Positions 43,780-54,910 of a DNA stretch of 64,000 nt are shown here, in pieces. The notes beneath the pieces are model-generated. The model was not told the origin of the DNA and did no database searches. It saw nothing but the letters and a program-made list of their open reading frames with translations. Made by a program: the position numbers and the translations under genes. The number at the start of each line of letters is the position of its first letter. The stretch's first letter is position 1. Source of the DNA: Taudactylus pleione (taxonomy: Eukaryota; Chordata; Amphibia; Anura; Myobatrachidae); assembly GCA_031769625.1 (NCBI GenBank), contig JAUIMM010000547.1, positions 992,001 to 1,056,000 of the forward strand, in the 5' to 3' direction.

Positions 43780-45090
43780 GATTTGAAAGGACAGTGAAAA
43801 CCGATGCATAGTAAATGCTATTTTCTTTTTAGACGGTAAACCTCAAAACAATGTTTAATAAATTAATGTTTGATATGCTGGTCCTATGTAAATACATTTT
43901 AATAAATAATAAAATACTGTGCTAGGCCTTCTTGCATACACAGCCCTGAATATAATAACAACAACACACATTTATGGAAAAGCTGTAGAAAACAAGCTAA
44001 GTAGGTATATAATATAGAACCATGTATTGCTCATGTACTTACAGCACTAGGAAAGTGAGAAAACCATTGCTCAAAGTGATGTGGTAGGAATATAGGTAGA
44101 TCAGACTCTGCATGCTTAAATAAATTCTGTGTATATACTACATCAGTGTGCAGAATCCACAGCATTCAGTTTAGTACAGAGCTTGAGGCATTTCAGATTC
44201 TAGAATAAATATGAAATTTACATAGTTACTACATAGATAAACAGACGTTAGCTGTCCATCACCAAATATTTCACCTGTCTGACTTGTCAAGTAATATTTG
44301 ATACTTGAAGCCTGCTTTAAAATGCACATCAGTAATCATTGCTGTAAAGGAAGAGCCTATAATGGTGTACTGCCTATATGAGCAAGGCATATTAGAGGCT
44401 TACGTGTACCCTAAACGGTCTCTTATTCCTTCAATAAAGCTATATGGAAGCTTCCTGCACTTGCTTTTTGCCTCCTACATTTATTACCGCTTACTGTATA
44501 TACTTGCCTACAGTCATCATTTTGCCCACAGTCAAAGTTTTTGGCAATCTAAAAGGATGTCTTGTATGAAATGGGTATGCTTTTTTGGAATCTACAGTAG
44601 GCAGGGACTAATTTGTCCAGATTGTGAAGCGGACAAGTCTCGTGGAGGCTGGTGCCACCTAACCGCGGGCGCCCACGTTTACAGTGAAGTGGGCTGCACA
44701 GGCGTACGATGACGAGATCTGCGTTGAATCGCGTCATCCCCAGATTCACAATGCCGGTAATCGCGGTATTGCATAGAGAGGGTCTGGACTATGATTACGT
44801 GATTCATCATCGCCCCTCAAAACCGCCCACCTCTGCCAAGCCCCACAGCCTGCAGTGCCGACCTGCCTGTCTCCTCCTGGAGGAGGCAGCCAAAAGGTCG
44901 ACAAGTATGACTCAACCCCTGGTGTAAGATAGTCAATTATGTTTTGCTGTGTGTATTTCGATCCCTCCCACTGTCACTATTACTATTTATTAGTGTGGCT
45001 GCTGCAGACTTTTATATATTTGATATTTGCAGTAGGTCGGCAGCACAAAAGCAGAGTTTTATTGTATTTTTGGCTGTATGTAATTGCATG
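43780..45090. other. Gene-free stretch
   Basis: Mostly AT-rich single-copy-looking sequence. A GC-rich piece at about 44620-44900 with the near-palindrome AATCGCGTCATCCCC... recalls the dispersed repeat at 53320-53690. No coding region. Confidence 0.35.
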
Positions 45091-45094
45091 TTAC

Positions 45095-45420
45095 ATGGTA
45101 AATGCATACTTACCTACTCTCCCAAAATGGTTGGGAGCCTCCCAAAAATCGGGTGGCGCTCCCGACCATCCGGAAGACTAGGCAAGTCTCCCAGAACCAC
45201 AACAACCCCCCCCCCTGTTGCGGCCCGCACTCCCACAGTGACTGTCCACTTACTGTGCAATAGTGGCCAGGCTCAATCGCATCATCGTAGCCCCGCCCCC
45301 GCTTTACAGTGCCTGTATTACCAGCTGTGTGCAGCGGGGGCAGGGCCACAAAGACCCCCGCACCGCCCACCTGCTGTGATGAGGGGGCAGCCTAAAAGAC
45401 GGTAAGTATGGGTAAATGTG
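45095..45420. repeat. Dispersed repeat, left end GCATACTTACCTACTCTCCC
   Basis: GCATACTTACCTACTCTCCC is the reverse complement of the end GGGAGAGTAGGCATGTATG at 53655-53680. The copy closes on the right with GGTAAGTATGGG, an inverted version of its start, so it is bounded by short inverted ends. Interior GC-rich and non-coding. Confidence 0.55.
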
Positions 45421-45435
45421 ACTTGGCATTTCTTA

Positions 45436-45905
45436 ATAAGGGATGCAATCGGGAAGCCGGCTGACATCATACCGGCAGCCGGCTTTCCGACTGTCATATC
45501 CCGGTGAGGGTGAAATGACTGGCGTCTAGATGTAGACGCTGCTCATTTCACCGACGCTGGGAGACCGGCGTCCGGCATCCCGATCGAAGGGATGTCGGAC
45601 CCCGTGAACGGACAGCCGCAGGGGGAGTGAGTGTTAGGTTTAGGGCTCCTGGGGGGGACTTAGGGTTAGGCCCCCCCCCTCGGGATGTTAGGGTTAGGCA
45701 CTTGGGGGGGAGGTTAGGGTTAGGCAACCCTAAGGGAGGGTTAGGGGGGTAGTTTAGGTTAGTTCATACTTACCTGGGGACGATCGGGATTTCCAGCGCT
45801 TTCGGGCTTCCGCTGCCGGGATCTGTTCCACTGTTCGCCTGACGCTGCCGGGAATCGAACTGCCGGCCATGCGGCCGGCGGTATTACATACCGATTCCCT
45901 TAATA
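45436..45905. mobile_element. MITE-like element containing TTAGGG-like motifs
   Basis: The left AAGGGATGCAATCGGGAAGC and right TACATACCGATTCCCTTAAT are imperfect inverted ends. The interior has palindromes (GCCGGCTGACATC... CGGCAGCCGGC) and, at 45630-45760, repeated GGTTAGGGTTAGG and CTTAGGGTTAGGC phrases separated by poly-C or poly-G runs. The TTAGGG-like sequence belongs to the element body. Confidence 0.5.
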
Positions 45906-46449
45906 ACACTGTCCAGACACAAATAGACAATATTATTTATATGATACCTCACTATAATACTATATTGTGTACAAATTGGGTACTGTAACTTTAGTCACAT
46001 ATCCTGGCGTAGAAATGGCATATACTGGTCAGTCAGATCTCTTGGCATACAAATTGTACATACGCTACTGTTCTTTCCTTGCACATGTGCAAGCTGCGAT
46101 TGCTTTCAGGTGCATTTTACACCTGCATTATGGCACAAAATACGTCTATCTTTACATCAGTTCCATAGTGTCCACATCTCTTTATTTCACCATTACATAT
46201 TTCTGGGCTGGAATTTTTAGATTTTAGAATGGGGGTTCTTATTTGTGAGTCACATATTCACCTTCACCCTGCTCTTCAAAAAGAGATAATGTTAATACAA
46301 TTTATAAAATTTTATATAATTTATTAAGTAGTCATCCCTCTTTGTCAATATCTAGTTGAACCACCTCTGTCTGCTATTACAGCCAGCAGCCTCTTCAGGT
46401 AACGCTATATGAAATGGGACCACTAGCATGGATCAAAGTTTACCATTGA

Positions 46450-47799
46450 TGCTAGGCATACACTGACAGATAAAATGTGTGTCAGACCAACAGACATTTT
46501 ATGTGAGAGCCTGACACCAGCACATATCATGGCCATACACCATCAGATATTTCATTCTGTATTGGCCCCGATATCTGCGCTCCTCCCCTGGGGAGGAGAC
46601 ATTTCCCCGTTCCTCGCCTGTGAAGGACCAGAGGAATTGTCTGTCGGTCGGCCAGAGCTGGGCTTACACTGCCTACTTGTATCTCCAAAATATTGCATCG
46701 GACAGACATGCTGGATGATTCGGCATGCCTGACCGATATTTTTGGATCGGTCACACACATAAATAGTACAATTATCTGCAGATATTAGGCAGATCTATTG
46801 AATTAATTGTATAGTGTATACTGTCAAGGTTGGTGTCTTGAGAGTTACCTGACGGCGTTGAACTGGATTCAGTGGAGACCGGCTTGGCTGGAACCATGGA
46901 TGATGTAAATAGCTCTATTTGCATATGAACTGTATGGCAGAGAGAATTGCCTTTTATGATAAATAACAGGAAACTTGTAAAGTTGGAGTGAAACCAGTAG
47001 AAAACTTGGAGGAACCAGACCGGGACCGGAAGGAAGGCTTGCTGAGCTGGCCGCGGTACCAGTAGGTGGGCTTGCAGAATTGGACTGAGAACCAGTAGAT
47101 AGGCTTGCTGAATTGGACTGAGAACTAGTAGGATTTCTGGATGCGCCAGGTATAGCTGCAAGCAGAATTACTGGATGAACTGATCTGGGAACCAGCAGGA
47201 TTTCTGGATGCGCCAGGTATAGCTGCCAGCAGGATTACTGGATGAACTGGTCTGAGAACCAGCAGGATTTCCAGATGTGCCAGGTATACTGTAGCTGCCA
47301 GCAAGATTACTTGATGAACTGGTCTGGGAACCAGCAGGAGCCTGGGATACACTTGTACACAGGGAGACAGAAGTAGCACAATCTGTACACCACGGGAAGT
47401 AACGAGATGCTCATGCCCTGAATGCTATCAGAGTAGGATTGTTATACCCTGGGTCTGGCAGGAATTGGTGATTTGGTCAGGTGGTCTGGCAGAAGCACTC
47501 TGAGTGGTGGAGGGCACAACATGCAGAGGGAGCAATCATATCTGCAGAACTGAGAGTCAGAGCTACACCTGCGATTTAAATCAAGGCTAGCAGTGTTCAC
47601 AGACAGAAGAGGACCTAGGTGAATAATCACTGTGAAAAGGAGAGCATAGTCCAAATGTATACACAGAAGTGTTACAGCCAGCATGACTAGAGCAGATCTC
47701 CCAGGCGAATACACACACAGATAAACGGGACAGTTGGCAGGGGTAAGTCTAAAGGCAAAAAGGTGAAAAACTAGCCAGGGTCGTAACATATGGCCAGCA
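46450..47799. mobile_element. MITE of the TGCTGGGCATACAC family, interrupted by another element
   Basis: The left end TGCTAGGCATACACTGACAG and the right end GGCCAGCA flank the insert at 46822-47788. Joined in thought, the right arm would read like the end at 2005-2019. TGA and TTA flanks are an imperfect TWA duplication. At 46571-46625 it has CTCCCCTGGGGAGGAGACAT and a second, diverged unit, the sequence amplified about 20-fold at 4596-5310. Confidence 0.65.
46822..47788. mobile_element. TGT...ACA-ended element nested in a MITE (possible solo LTR)
   Basis: Begins TGTCAAGGTTGGTGTC and ends CAGGGTCGTAACA, length 967 bp. It interrupts the right arm of a MITE, which fixes both borders closely; only a short TAT is shared at the junctions. 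About 47010-47345 is a degenerate tandem array (GAACCAGCAGGATTTCTGGA, about 70-bp units). TG...CA ends and size would fit a solo LTR, and the layout parallels 55686-57593, but the target duplication is weak. Confidence 0.45.
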
Positions 47800-48620
47800 T
47801 TAGCATTTCGGCCGAAAAGTTAATTTTTAAATCATTGGGCCACAAGACTCTGTCTGTCTGTCTACCTCAGCCAGTCTTTCATATAAAGTTGAGATGGAAA
47901 CGACAGGACTGTGAAAGGTTCTGGATATGTGGTTTGAAGGAGAGGAATGAGTCCAGGGTAACTCCAACACAGCGCACTTTTGGGGCTAGATTAGATAGTT
48001 GTGCCATCAATTGATAAAGAAATAGTGGGAAGTGAGGTTATGTGGGAGGGTGGGAAGATGATCAGCTCAGTCTTAGACATATTAAGTTTAAGAAATCGCT
48101 GGGGCATCCAGGAAGAGATAGCAGAGAGACAGTTGGAGATACGAGTCAGTGGAGAGGGGGAGAGATCAGGGGAGGAAAGATAGATCTGAATATCATCAGC
48201 ATACAGATGATAATGGAGGTCAAAAGAGCTGATGAGTTCACCTAGAGAGAACGTATAGAGGGAGAAACAGAGAATGATCGGTCAGAGAGTTAGGAGGACA
48301 GCCAGGAGAGGGCAGTGTCACGTAGACCAAAGGATGAAGGTTTTGCAGCAGGAGAGCGTGGTTCACAGTGTCGAAAGCAGCAGAGAGGTCAAGGAGAATG
48401 AGAAGAGAGTAGTGGCACTTGGATTTGGCAGCAAGGAGGTCATTGCTGACTTTCATGAGTTCCGTTTCAGTGGAGTGGAGAGAACGGAAGCCAGTCTGCA
48501 AAAGTGTCAAGGAGGGAGTGGGAGGAATGAAAGGTGGTAAGGTGGTTGTAAGCAATATGCTCAAGGAGTTTGGAGGCAAAAGGGAGGAGAGAGATGGGTC
48601 AGTAGTTAGAGAGAATGTTA

Positions 48621-48934
48621 AGGGGGGTATCCACTAACAGATCTGAAAATGACTGCACGATTATGACATTGTAATCATGCGGCCGTTTGTTAGTTGTGTG
48701 ATGAGCCTGCACTGAACGAGCAGACGTTCAGTGCAGGGTCATCAATCATCTGGAAACATGCTGAACCTGACGATATCGTCAGGTTGACCAGCATGTTGGA
48801 GATATCATAAATGTCTAAACGACCAGCGGGCACGCGCATCGCTGGTCGTTTTAGACATTTTTGCAAACGATTGAACGATCAAACGATCGTTATCGTTCAA
48901 TCGTTCATAAAAATCGCTAAGTGGATACCCGCCT
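48621..48934. mobile_element. 314-bp foldback MITE with TTA target duplication
   Basis: AGGGGGGTATCCACTAACAG and GCTAAGTGGATACCCGCCT are inverted repeats. TTA flanks both sides (48618-48620 and 48935-48937). Near the right end CGATTGAACGATCAAACGAT and its complement form an extended stem. It lies inside the LINE relic. A diverged relative is at 3942-4233. Confidence 0.8.
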
Positions 48935-49001
48935 TTAGGTTCAAGGGTAGGATTTTTAAAAATGGGGAGCCAAGGGCATGCTGGAATGCAGAAGGGACAG
49001 T

Positions 49002-49524
49002 GGCCCTGATTCAGAGCCGGACGCTCTGACAGAGCACTCACTCTGAATCAGGGCCGTCCTTCCTAATTTTAGAGCGGCCTCCTCCACCCACAGCTATAGC
49101 GAGCGGCCAGGAAGATGGTCGCGATGGTCAAGACCATCGCGACCATCGGGCTTGCGACGAGACCCTTGTGGTAGGGTCTCGTTGCCGCAATCCCTGGAGT
49201 GCTTTTGGCTCTATCAGAGCCGAAAGCAAAACTGACATCACTTGTGATGTCAGTGGGGCCAGCCCCAGACGGTAGGCGTTCCCATGGAAACGCCTCCGCC
49301 TGGCCAGCCACGCCCCCAGCATGCCCACCAAAGGGGGCTTGCTGTCACTCACCATCGACAGCACGCCCCCTTTGTAGCGAGACCCATAGCGATGGCTTAC
49401 CCCTCGCTATCCGGGTCTCGCGCATGCGCACGACGCAGCCGGGTCCGTCATGCGCATGCACACTGGGCCAACATCGACCCGCTTGCGAGCGCTCAGCACT
49501 CGCGAGCGAGTCTGAATTAGGCCC
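49002..49524. mobile_element. 523-bp Harbinger-like MITE, hairpin chain
   Basis: GGCCCTGATTCAGAGCCGG on the left and GTCTGAATTAGGCCC on the right; AGT flanks both sides (48999-49001 and 49525-49527). As in 37950-38498, an internal terminal motif (CTCTGAATCAGGGCC, about 49040-49054) closes a 53-bp mini-palindrome at the left. A series of hairpins follows: GTCGCGATGGTC, GCGACGAGACCC, GCTTTTGGCTC, CTGACATCAC, AGGCGTTCC, GGGGGC..GCTGTC, GCGAGACCC, GCGCATGCGCACGACG and CGCTTGCGAGCGC, each with its complement. Order and partial sequence agree with 37950-38498. Confidence 0.85.
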
Positions 49525-50269
49525 AGTGCCTGATGAGATGGAGAGATTAAGGAGGTTGGCAAGATGGGAGCAGCCAGAATGAGAGAGGTAGTGGAGGAGG
49601 CGGGAGGGGATAGGGTCAAGGGGGGTGGTAAAAGGGGGAAAGACCGGATGAGGGCCATGATTTCCTCTTCAGATACAGGGGAGAAGGATGTCCAAATCTG
49701 TAAAATGGATGGGGAGGGGTGATCCGGGAAAGGAGGTGGAGAACTGGGGGACTGTTGGGATATGATGTCCTGACGTATGGAATCAATTCTAGATGTAAAG
49801 TAGGTAGCAAAGTCAAGGGCAGAGAGCAAGGAGGGGGTGGGCAGAGGAGGGATTTGAAGGTGGTGAAGAGACGCTGGGAATTTGAGGACTGGGAGGAGAT
49901 GAGGTACTTGAAATATGACTATTTAGAGAGGGAAAGGGCAGCACTGTAGGATGAGAGCATAAATTTGAAATGGAGAAAATCTGTTTTAGAGCGTGATCTT
50001 CCCCACTGTCGCTCGGCGGTTCAGGAACAATGTTTTTTTTTGTTAGAGGCTGAATACCATTTTAAGTATACCCACCGTTTGCCAGTTGTCCAAGAAATTG
50101 TCACCTTCTTTTGTTTAAAATGAGATTATGGTGAACAAAAAAACTGTTCTCACGCCCATGACACTCCCATAACATGCCCATGAGACGTCCTTTTTTTTTT
50201 TGCACCATCTTCAGGTCACCTCCAAGTCTTCACCGTGAAACGCCCATGAATCGCAGATGCCGTCTCTCT

Positions 50270-50683
50270 GGGCCTGATTCAGAGGTGAACGCAGTGTAGA
50301 TTTTGGTCTCAATTGGCCAATGTGTTCAGCCTGTGCATGTGCTGCAATAGTCTGGCAACAGAGGTCGTAGTGTGGATTAGGATGCAGAGTGATTGGCAGT
50401 CAGTTACTATTTGGGGGAGGTAAAGGGGTGTGGCAACTAAAAATGCAGACGCTTGGCGACCTCTTAGGGGCATGTCACAGCCTGTGACTGCAAATTCGTA
50501 TGGTTAAGGCTCCAGCGTCTTACTTGTGATGGACATTCTGAGCGACCGTAGGGTTTTTTAGAAGTTCGTAGTGGGCATCTCAATACAAATCCCGACGGCT
50601 GCAACATTTGTATATATTCTCACAGCTGCTGCGTACGGGATTGTAGCAGTGACGGGCATTGTTTCAACCTCTGAATCAGGCCT
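50270..50683. mobile_element. Harbinger-like MITE (GGGCCTGATTCAGAGG)
   Basis: GGGCCTGATTCAGAGGTGAA on the left, CCTCTGAATCAGGCCT on the right, TCT at both flanks (50267-50269 and 50684-50686). A further CCTCTGATCAGGCCC at about 50820-50834 may be an alternative or second right end. Non-coding. Confidence 0.65.
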
Positions 50684-51152
50684 TCTAATCATAGCACTGT
50701 TGTATGCATCTGCGTACACCATACCACACCTAGGTTCGCACGTGCACCTTAAGGGTTTCCTAGACTTTTTTGCACAGTAGTAAAACATTGCTCAACTACG
50801 CAAGCATCAGCACTGTGCCACCTCTGATCAGGCCCTCAGTAACCACATAGCATATTTTTATGGGTATTTTATTTTATTATTTATATTATCTTTCATTTAT
50901 ACTGCACCAGCCTATTCCTCAGTGCTGTATAATAGTGTTTGGATATACCTGCGCTAAGTGTAATATCATGCCTCTTATTAGGCGTCTCACATTTACATTC
51001 TCCTAGCATTAGTTGTCTTCAAATACATATCACTGTTTGGATAAATAGACAAACTGATCAGACTTGATGAACTACATTTTGCTGTCATATTAATTAAATT
51101 TAAGAGCAATTTTTGATTAAACCACTGTAATTCATAAATCCTGTGATTTAAG

Positions 51153-51269
51153 AAAGAGGTTCTCAAACTCCGACCATTACAGTCCAGGTTTTAAGGATAT
51201 CCAATGCTTGAGTACAGGTGACTTAACTAGCACCTAAGTCAATTTGATTTAACCAGTTTGGGAACCTCT
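51153..51269. mobile_element. Short palindromic hAT-type MITE
   Basis: AAAGAGGTTCTCAAACTCCG and AGTTTGGGAACCTCT are the ends, and GATTTAAG / GATATAAG (51145-51152 and 51270-51277) an 8-bp duplication with one mismatch. Internal phrases (AAGGATATCCAATGCTTGAG, AAGTCAATTTGATTTAACC) match the elements at 3533 and 6559. Confidence 0.65.
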
Positions 51270-51902
51270 GATATAAGGTATAGTTACCACAGTTACTACA
51301 CTTAAATCTTAGCCAAAAGGCAGAAAAGTATCTGTTTTTATTGGGACTGCCTATTCTTACCTTACTGATGGAACTGTGCTGCCTTAGTCGAGGCTGTTCC
51401 GGCTGTTCCGAGTGCCGGTTCCGGGAAGCCCGATGTACCAGTGTACCTGGGGGAGAGAGCCCAGGGGTGCCTGAAGTTGTCCTGCAAACGGAAATAAACC
51501 TTAACTGTTGCCTCAGGGCTGTTCGTGGGTTGATCACGGTTCTGTCATTTATAGCTCTGGGTACTTTACCTGCAGGAATAAAGCGCATCACTCAACCTGC
51601 TACCAATTGAATCTACCCCAAAGATTAAGAGTTTCCACACAATGCTTGCCTACTTTGAAAGAGCTTTTCAGGGAGATTGTGAAAGTAACACCTATGAGCA
51701 CGGCGGTAAAGTGGGCGAGTACTGCTACATCTGAGAGGTGTGCCATAAAATTCACTTCATGTAAACGAGCCCCAAAGCAGTTAGTAAGATCGATGTGTTG
51801 ATGAAAACACACTGATACTTTTCAGAAAATGCATGTAACCATAGGGATCATTGTGCCTCATACCCAATGCAGGGAAATTATACTAAATTAATATATATAT
51901 CT

Positions 51903-52321
51903 AGTGTTCCCGCTAGGCTGTTTTAGCGGGGCGCGGCGCCCTGCCCTCCTTCTGGAGGGCAAAAAGCACCCTGCCCTCCAGGAGGAGGGCAAAAAGCGCC
52001 CTGCCCTAACAGCCTGCGGGAGCCGTTCTCACCCGCGGGACGCAGTGTCCCGCGGGTGGACAAACATGCGGTGACCCGGTCACCGCCGGGGAATAGACGC
52101 CGGGCGCATGCGCCCGGCGTCTATTCTCCCTTTCTGCAGCGCTTGGGGGCTGCCCGGCATGTCCGTAAGCGCCGGGCACGCCCCCAAGTATGACGAAAAG
52201 GGGGATGTGTCTTATAGACATGCCCCCTTTTCGTAACCACGCCCCTTTTCGGACGCGCGCGCACAACATTGCCCTCTCTAGCTCCGGCGCCCTGCCTGCC
52301 GCCAGAGCTAGAGGGAACACT
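51903..52321. mobile_element. 419-bp hAT-type MITE, GC-rich hairpin chain
   Basis: AGTGTTCCCGCTAGGC on the left and GCTAGAGGGAACACT on the right; ATATATCT occurs on both sides (51895-51902 and 52322-52329), an 8-bp duplication, though in TA-rich surroundings. The interior is a succession of palindromes: GCCCTCC/GGAGGGC (twice), CCCGCGGGACGC..GTCCCGCGGG, GCGGTGACC/GGTCACCGC, GACGCCGGGCGCATGCGCCC, and GAAAAGGGGG...CCCCCTTTTC. High GC and CpG content is a property of the element, not a promoter island. Confidence 0.75.
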
Positions 52322-52376
52322 ATATATCTATGACTACTTGAATGTATATATCTCTGTGTATATGTGTGTGCTTGTG

Positions 52377-52415
<39 letters not shown>

Positions 52416-52985
52416 ATAACCGCTTCATAATAGGGGCAAGGTGCAATCAGGGAGATTGCTATATATCAGGGAGTCTCCCTGACAATCAGTGAGAGATGAC
52501 AAGTATGCTCCACACTGATATTCCAAAACAGCCTGCATAAAATATTACTTGATAATAAGTTTGAACACATAATAGCAGATTTACATTGAACACTAGTTTT
52601 AGAGTTTTTATTTAAATAATGCTTTGATGGTGTATTTTCCAGCTGTTAGATGCCTGAGTGCTTATTTTCAGGCATTGTATAATACCTGATACTGCTTGTA
52701 CAATTGTAGGAAATGACATTTCAAAAATGATTATGGGTATCTATTTTCAGCGTGGGTAAGAGACATGTAATTGAAGTGATAGATAAATGCAGTCTTTCTA
52801 AATACTATTAAGCATAGTAATGTAATAATGACCACTTCTGTCTTTCCTCACATGTTACAGTTATGTTATTTTCATTCTCTAGCAGCTTTGTCTATTTTAT
52901 TATTACTTGCAATGTAAAAATGCAATGCAACCCTGAATACTCAGACATTACTGGGCACTTTGTAGCACAGGGAAATAAGCTAGGT

Positions 52986-53295
52986 CAGTGGTTCCCATAC
53001 TGTGTGCCTCAGGACACTTGTAGGGGTGCCTCAGGTTGGTGGTCCAGCACCAAATCAAATTCTTTATGGACAATGTAATGTAAATATGTGGGCAAACGGA
53101 AGCACAAACCTGTCCACCACTACTGTATACAGTATAACCAAACATAAGGATGACAGATAAGCACAATTTACTTCACTGTATTACTTCACTACATTTTTTC
53201 TGAATTCTCAATAACAAACTTTTACCTTAGGGGTGCCGTGATAAGTATGCTGATACTCTAGGGCGCCGTGATTCAAAAAAGTTTGGGAACCAATG
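52986..53295. mobile_element. 310-bp hAT-type MITE with perfect 8-bp TSD
   Basis: CAGTGGTTCCCATACTGTGT on the left, AAAAAAGTTTGGGAACCAATG on the right, and a perfect AGCTAGGT duplication (52978-52985 and 53296-53303). GGGTGCC and GGTGCCGTGAT subterminal motifs recur. Confidence 0.9.
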
Positions 53296-53319
53296 AGCTA
53301 GGTAACAGGAATTTGAATC

Positions 53320-53690
53320 ATACTTACTGATAGCTCCCTCCTTCCGGGAGGGGGGAGCCAGGCTTCTACTGCGGGTGGGCATGGCGTGGCAGAAAGAGGT
53401 GTGACGTGGCAATGATGCAGCATTGTGGACGGAGCAGGGTTGTGACTGCATCATTGTGGCCACGCCCCCTCTTCACAATGTCAAGATTAATGTCATTGGG
53501 AAGTAGGGGGCGGGGCCAGGATGACGTGATTCCGCGTGAATCGCGTCACCACACCCGCTGCAGGCATGTATGTAATGGGAATGCAATGCAAGGGGTGGCA
53601 GCGGCCGGGAGATTTGCCTACTCTTCCAGGGGGGACCCGGAGAGACTCCCAGCCATCCCGGGAGAGTAGGCATGTATGGTTTGAATACAT
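53320..53690. repeat. Dispersed repeat ending GGGAGAGTAGGCATGTATGG
   Basis: The left CATACTTACTGATAGCTCCC and the right end are inverted relatives, as in 45095-45420 and 61370-61685. Interior features include CCCGGCC-like GC-rich stretches, GCGTGAATCGCGTCACC and an imperfect inverted copy of GACGTGGCAATGATGCAGC. Non-coding frames only. Confidence 0.55.
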
Positions 53691-54679
53691 ATGTGGACAT
53701 AGTTTTTCAAAAATTGTGTAAAGAGTATAAAGACATCAAAAGTAAGAACAGGACCGACACCATATACTTCATAGTGATATGGAGAAGTGTTACTAGCGCA
53801 TTGTAAATCTAAGGCCAGGTACACATCAGAAGACGTGCTGCGCAGTCGACCTGAGCGCCCGATGGAAGGATATATCAGGTGGCCATTAACACTGCACGAT
53901 ACGACGTACGACCCTTCCATCCCGCATTCACCTGCATGCCGTCGTCAGCCTGGTCATCCCATCTGATGTGCAGCACATCAGACGGGAAGATGCGATGAAT
54001 GAATCATGCTTTCTCTCTTGCTCATATCTACCAGTACTGGGCATGCTGGGTTGGAGAACATGTTGAAATTACTCACGTGTACCAAATCTTTGGTTTTGAC
54101 CATGACTATTACTGTTGAACAGACCCTTGTTGCCCAGTGTTCTGTTACTGGGTAGCCAGATGTGTACAGCCCTTCCGTCTCGAACTACTAACTGTGTATG
54201 AAGTGTGGCCTGTCACATGCTTCTGAAGCCTATACAGCCATTACTGGGAACACTTTTGTATTACTGGGAACACTTTTGTATGTTGAAACTAAAATTTCAC
54301 TATTAAAACCCAATTCATGGCGTAGCGTGGCCACTAGTCACCAGGCTCCACAATCACAACCTGCATAATCACAACTTATTACAATCATTCACTTATATTT
54401 ACTATGAAAATAGCTAAAATACGTGATAACTAAAATATTTGTTAGACATGTTTTAGAAATACATACAGTATATCTCTCTTCCCATGCTGTTTACATGCAT
54501 TGTGATTTTACCACTTCATACAATTGTACTGGTATTATGTTTTAACGCATGAGAAATTTTAAAATGTGGGAAGTAGGCCAAAAGAACAAAAAATATCCTA
54601 TTTTTTTAAAAATATTTTATTTGAAAGTTTGAAGATGTTTTTTTCGTCTAATCCATAGTATACGAGTAGGAAAGTCTAG

Positions 54680-54910
54680 GCAGCATCAGATTAATGTTAT
54701 CCATTGCAACATAATTGTTTTTTTTAGCAGCCCCTGGGGGGAGGGTGACCGTACCATATCAGGTGGGTGAACATTCCAGAACAGCCATTCACAGGTGATA
54801 GTAAATAAGATTTTAAGAGCATGTGTTAAGTAAATTTGAACCACTCTCCAATAGTCATTTAGTCTACTACATGACCATAAGCAGTGCAAAATATCTGGGC
54901 AACATTAATT
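54680..54910 (-). pseudogene. L1-like LINE relic, C-terminus of ORF2
   Basis: The minus-strand frame reads PDILHCLWSCSRLNDYWRVV, matching the L1 ORF2 C-terminal pattern 'HMLW.C......FW..V'. About 45 further residues (for example CEWLFWNV) and a stop follow. It is shorter and differs in sequence from the copy at 28030, so it is a separate old insertion. Sequence to about 55150 may include more of it but is too decayed to call. Confidence 0.6.

Larger units (their letters stand above)
47815..49990 (-). pseudogene. L2-like LINE relic with reverse transcriptase core, split by two MITEs
   Basis: On the minus strand the pieces occur in protein order. At 49526-49990 is the linker (SALDFATYFTSRIDSIRQDI, then FSPVSEEEIMALIRS). 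At 48240-48600 are RT blocks with [20 protein letters not shown] and [13 protein letters not shown] (48370-48393). The catalytic YADD is at 48192-48203, within [11 protein letters not shown]. After this come [13 protein letters not shown] and, near 47880-47930, HIQNLSQSCRFHL. This order is characteristic of L2-type non-LTR elements, whose enzyme copies its own RNA at nicked DNA. Frameshifts and stops are present (for example near 48000). MITEs at 48621-48934 and 49002-49524 separate the linker from the RT. Confidence 0.85.

Noticed and set aside
45630..45760. Interstitial telomere or chromosome-fusion scar
   Set aside because: The TTAGGG-like phrases are interrupted by C/G runs and lie inside a repeat with inverted ends.
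51903..52321. CpG-island promoter
   Set aside because: The GC-rich block coincides with a hAT-type MITE bounded by inverted ends and an 8-bp duplication.
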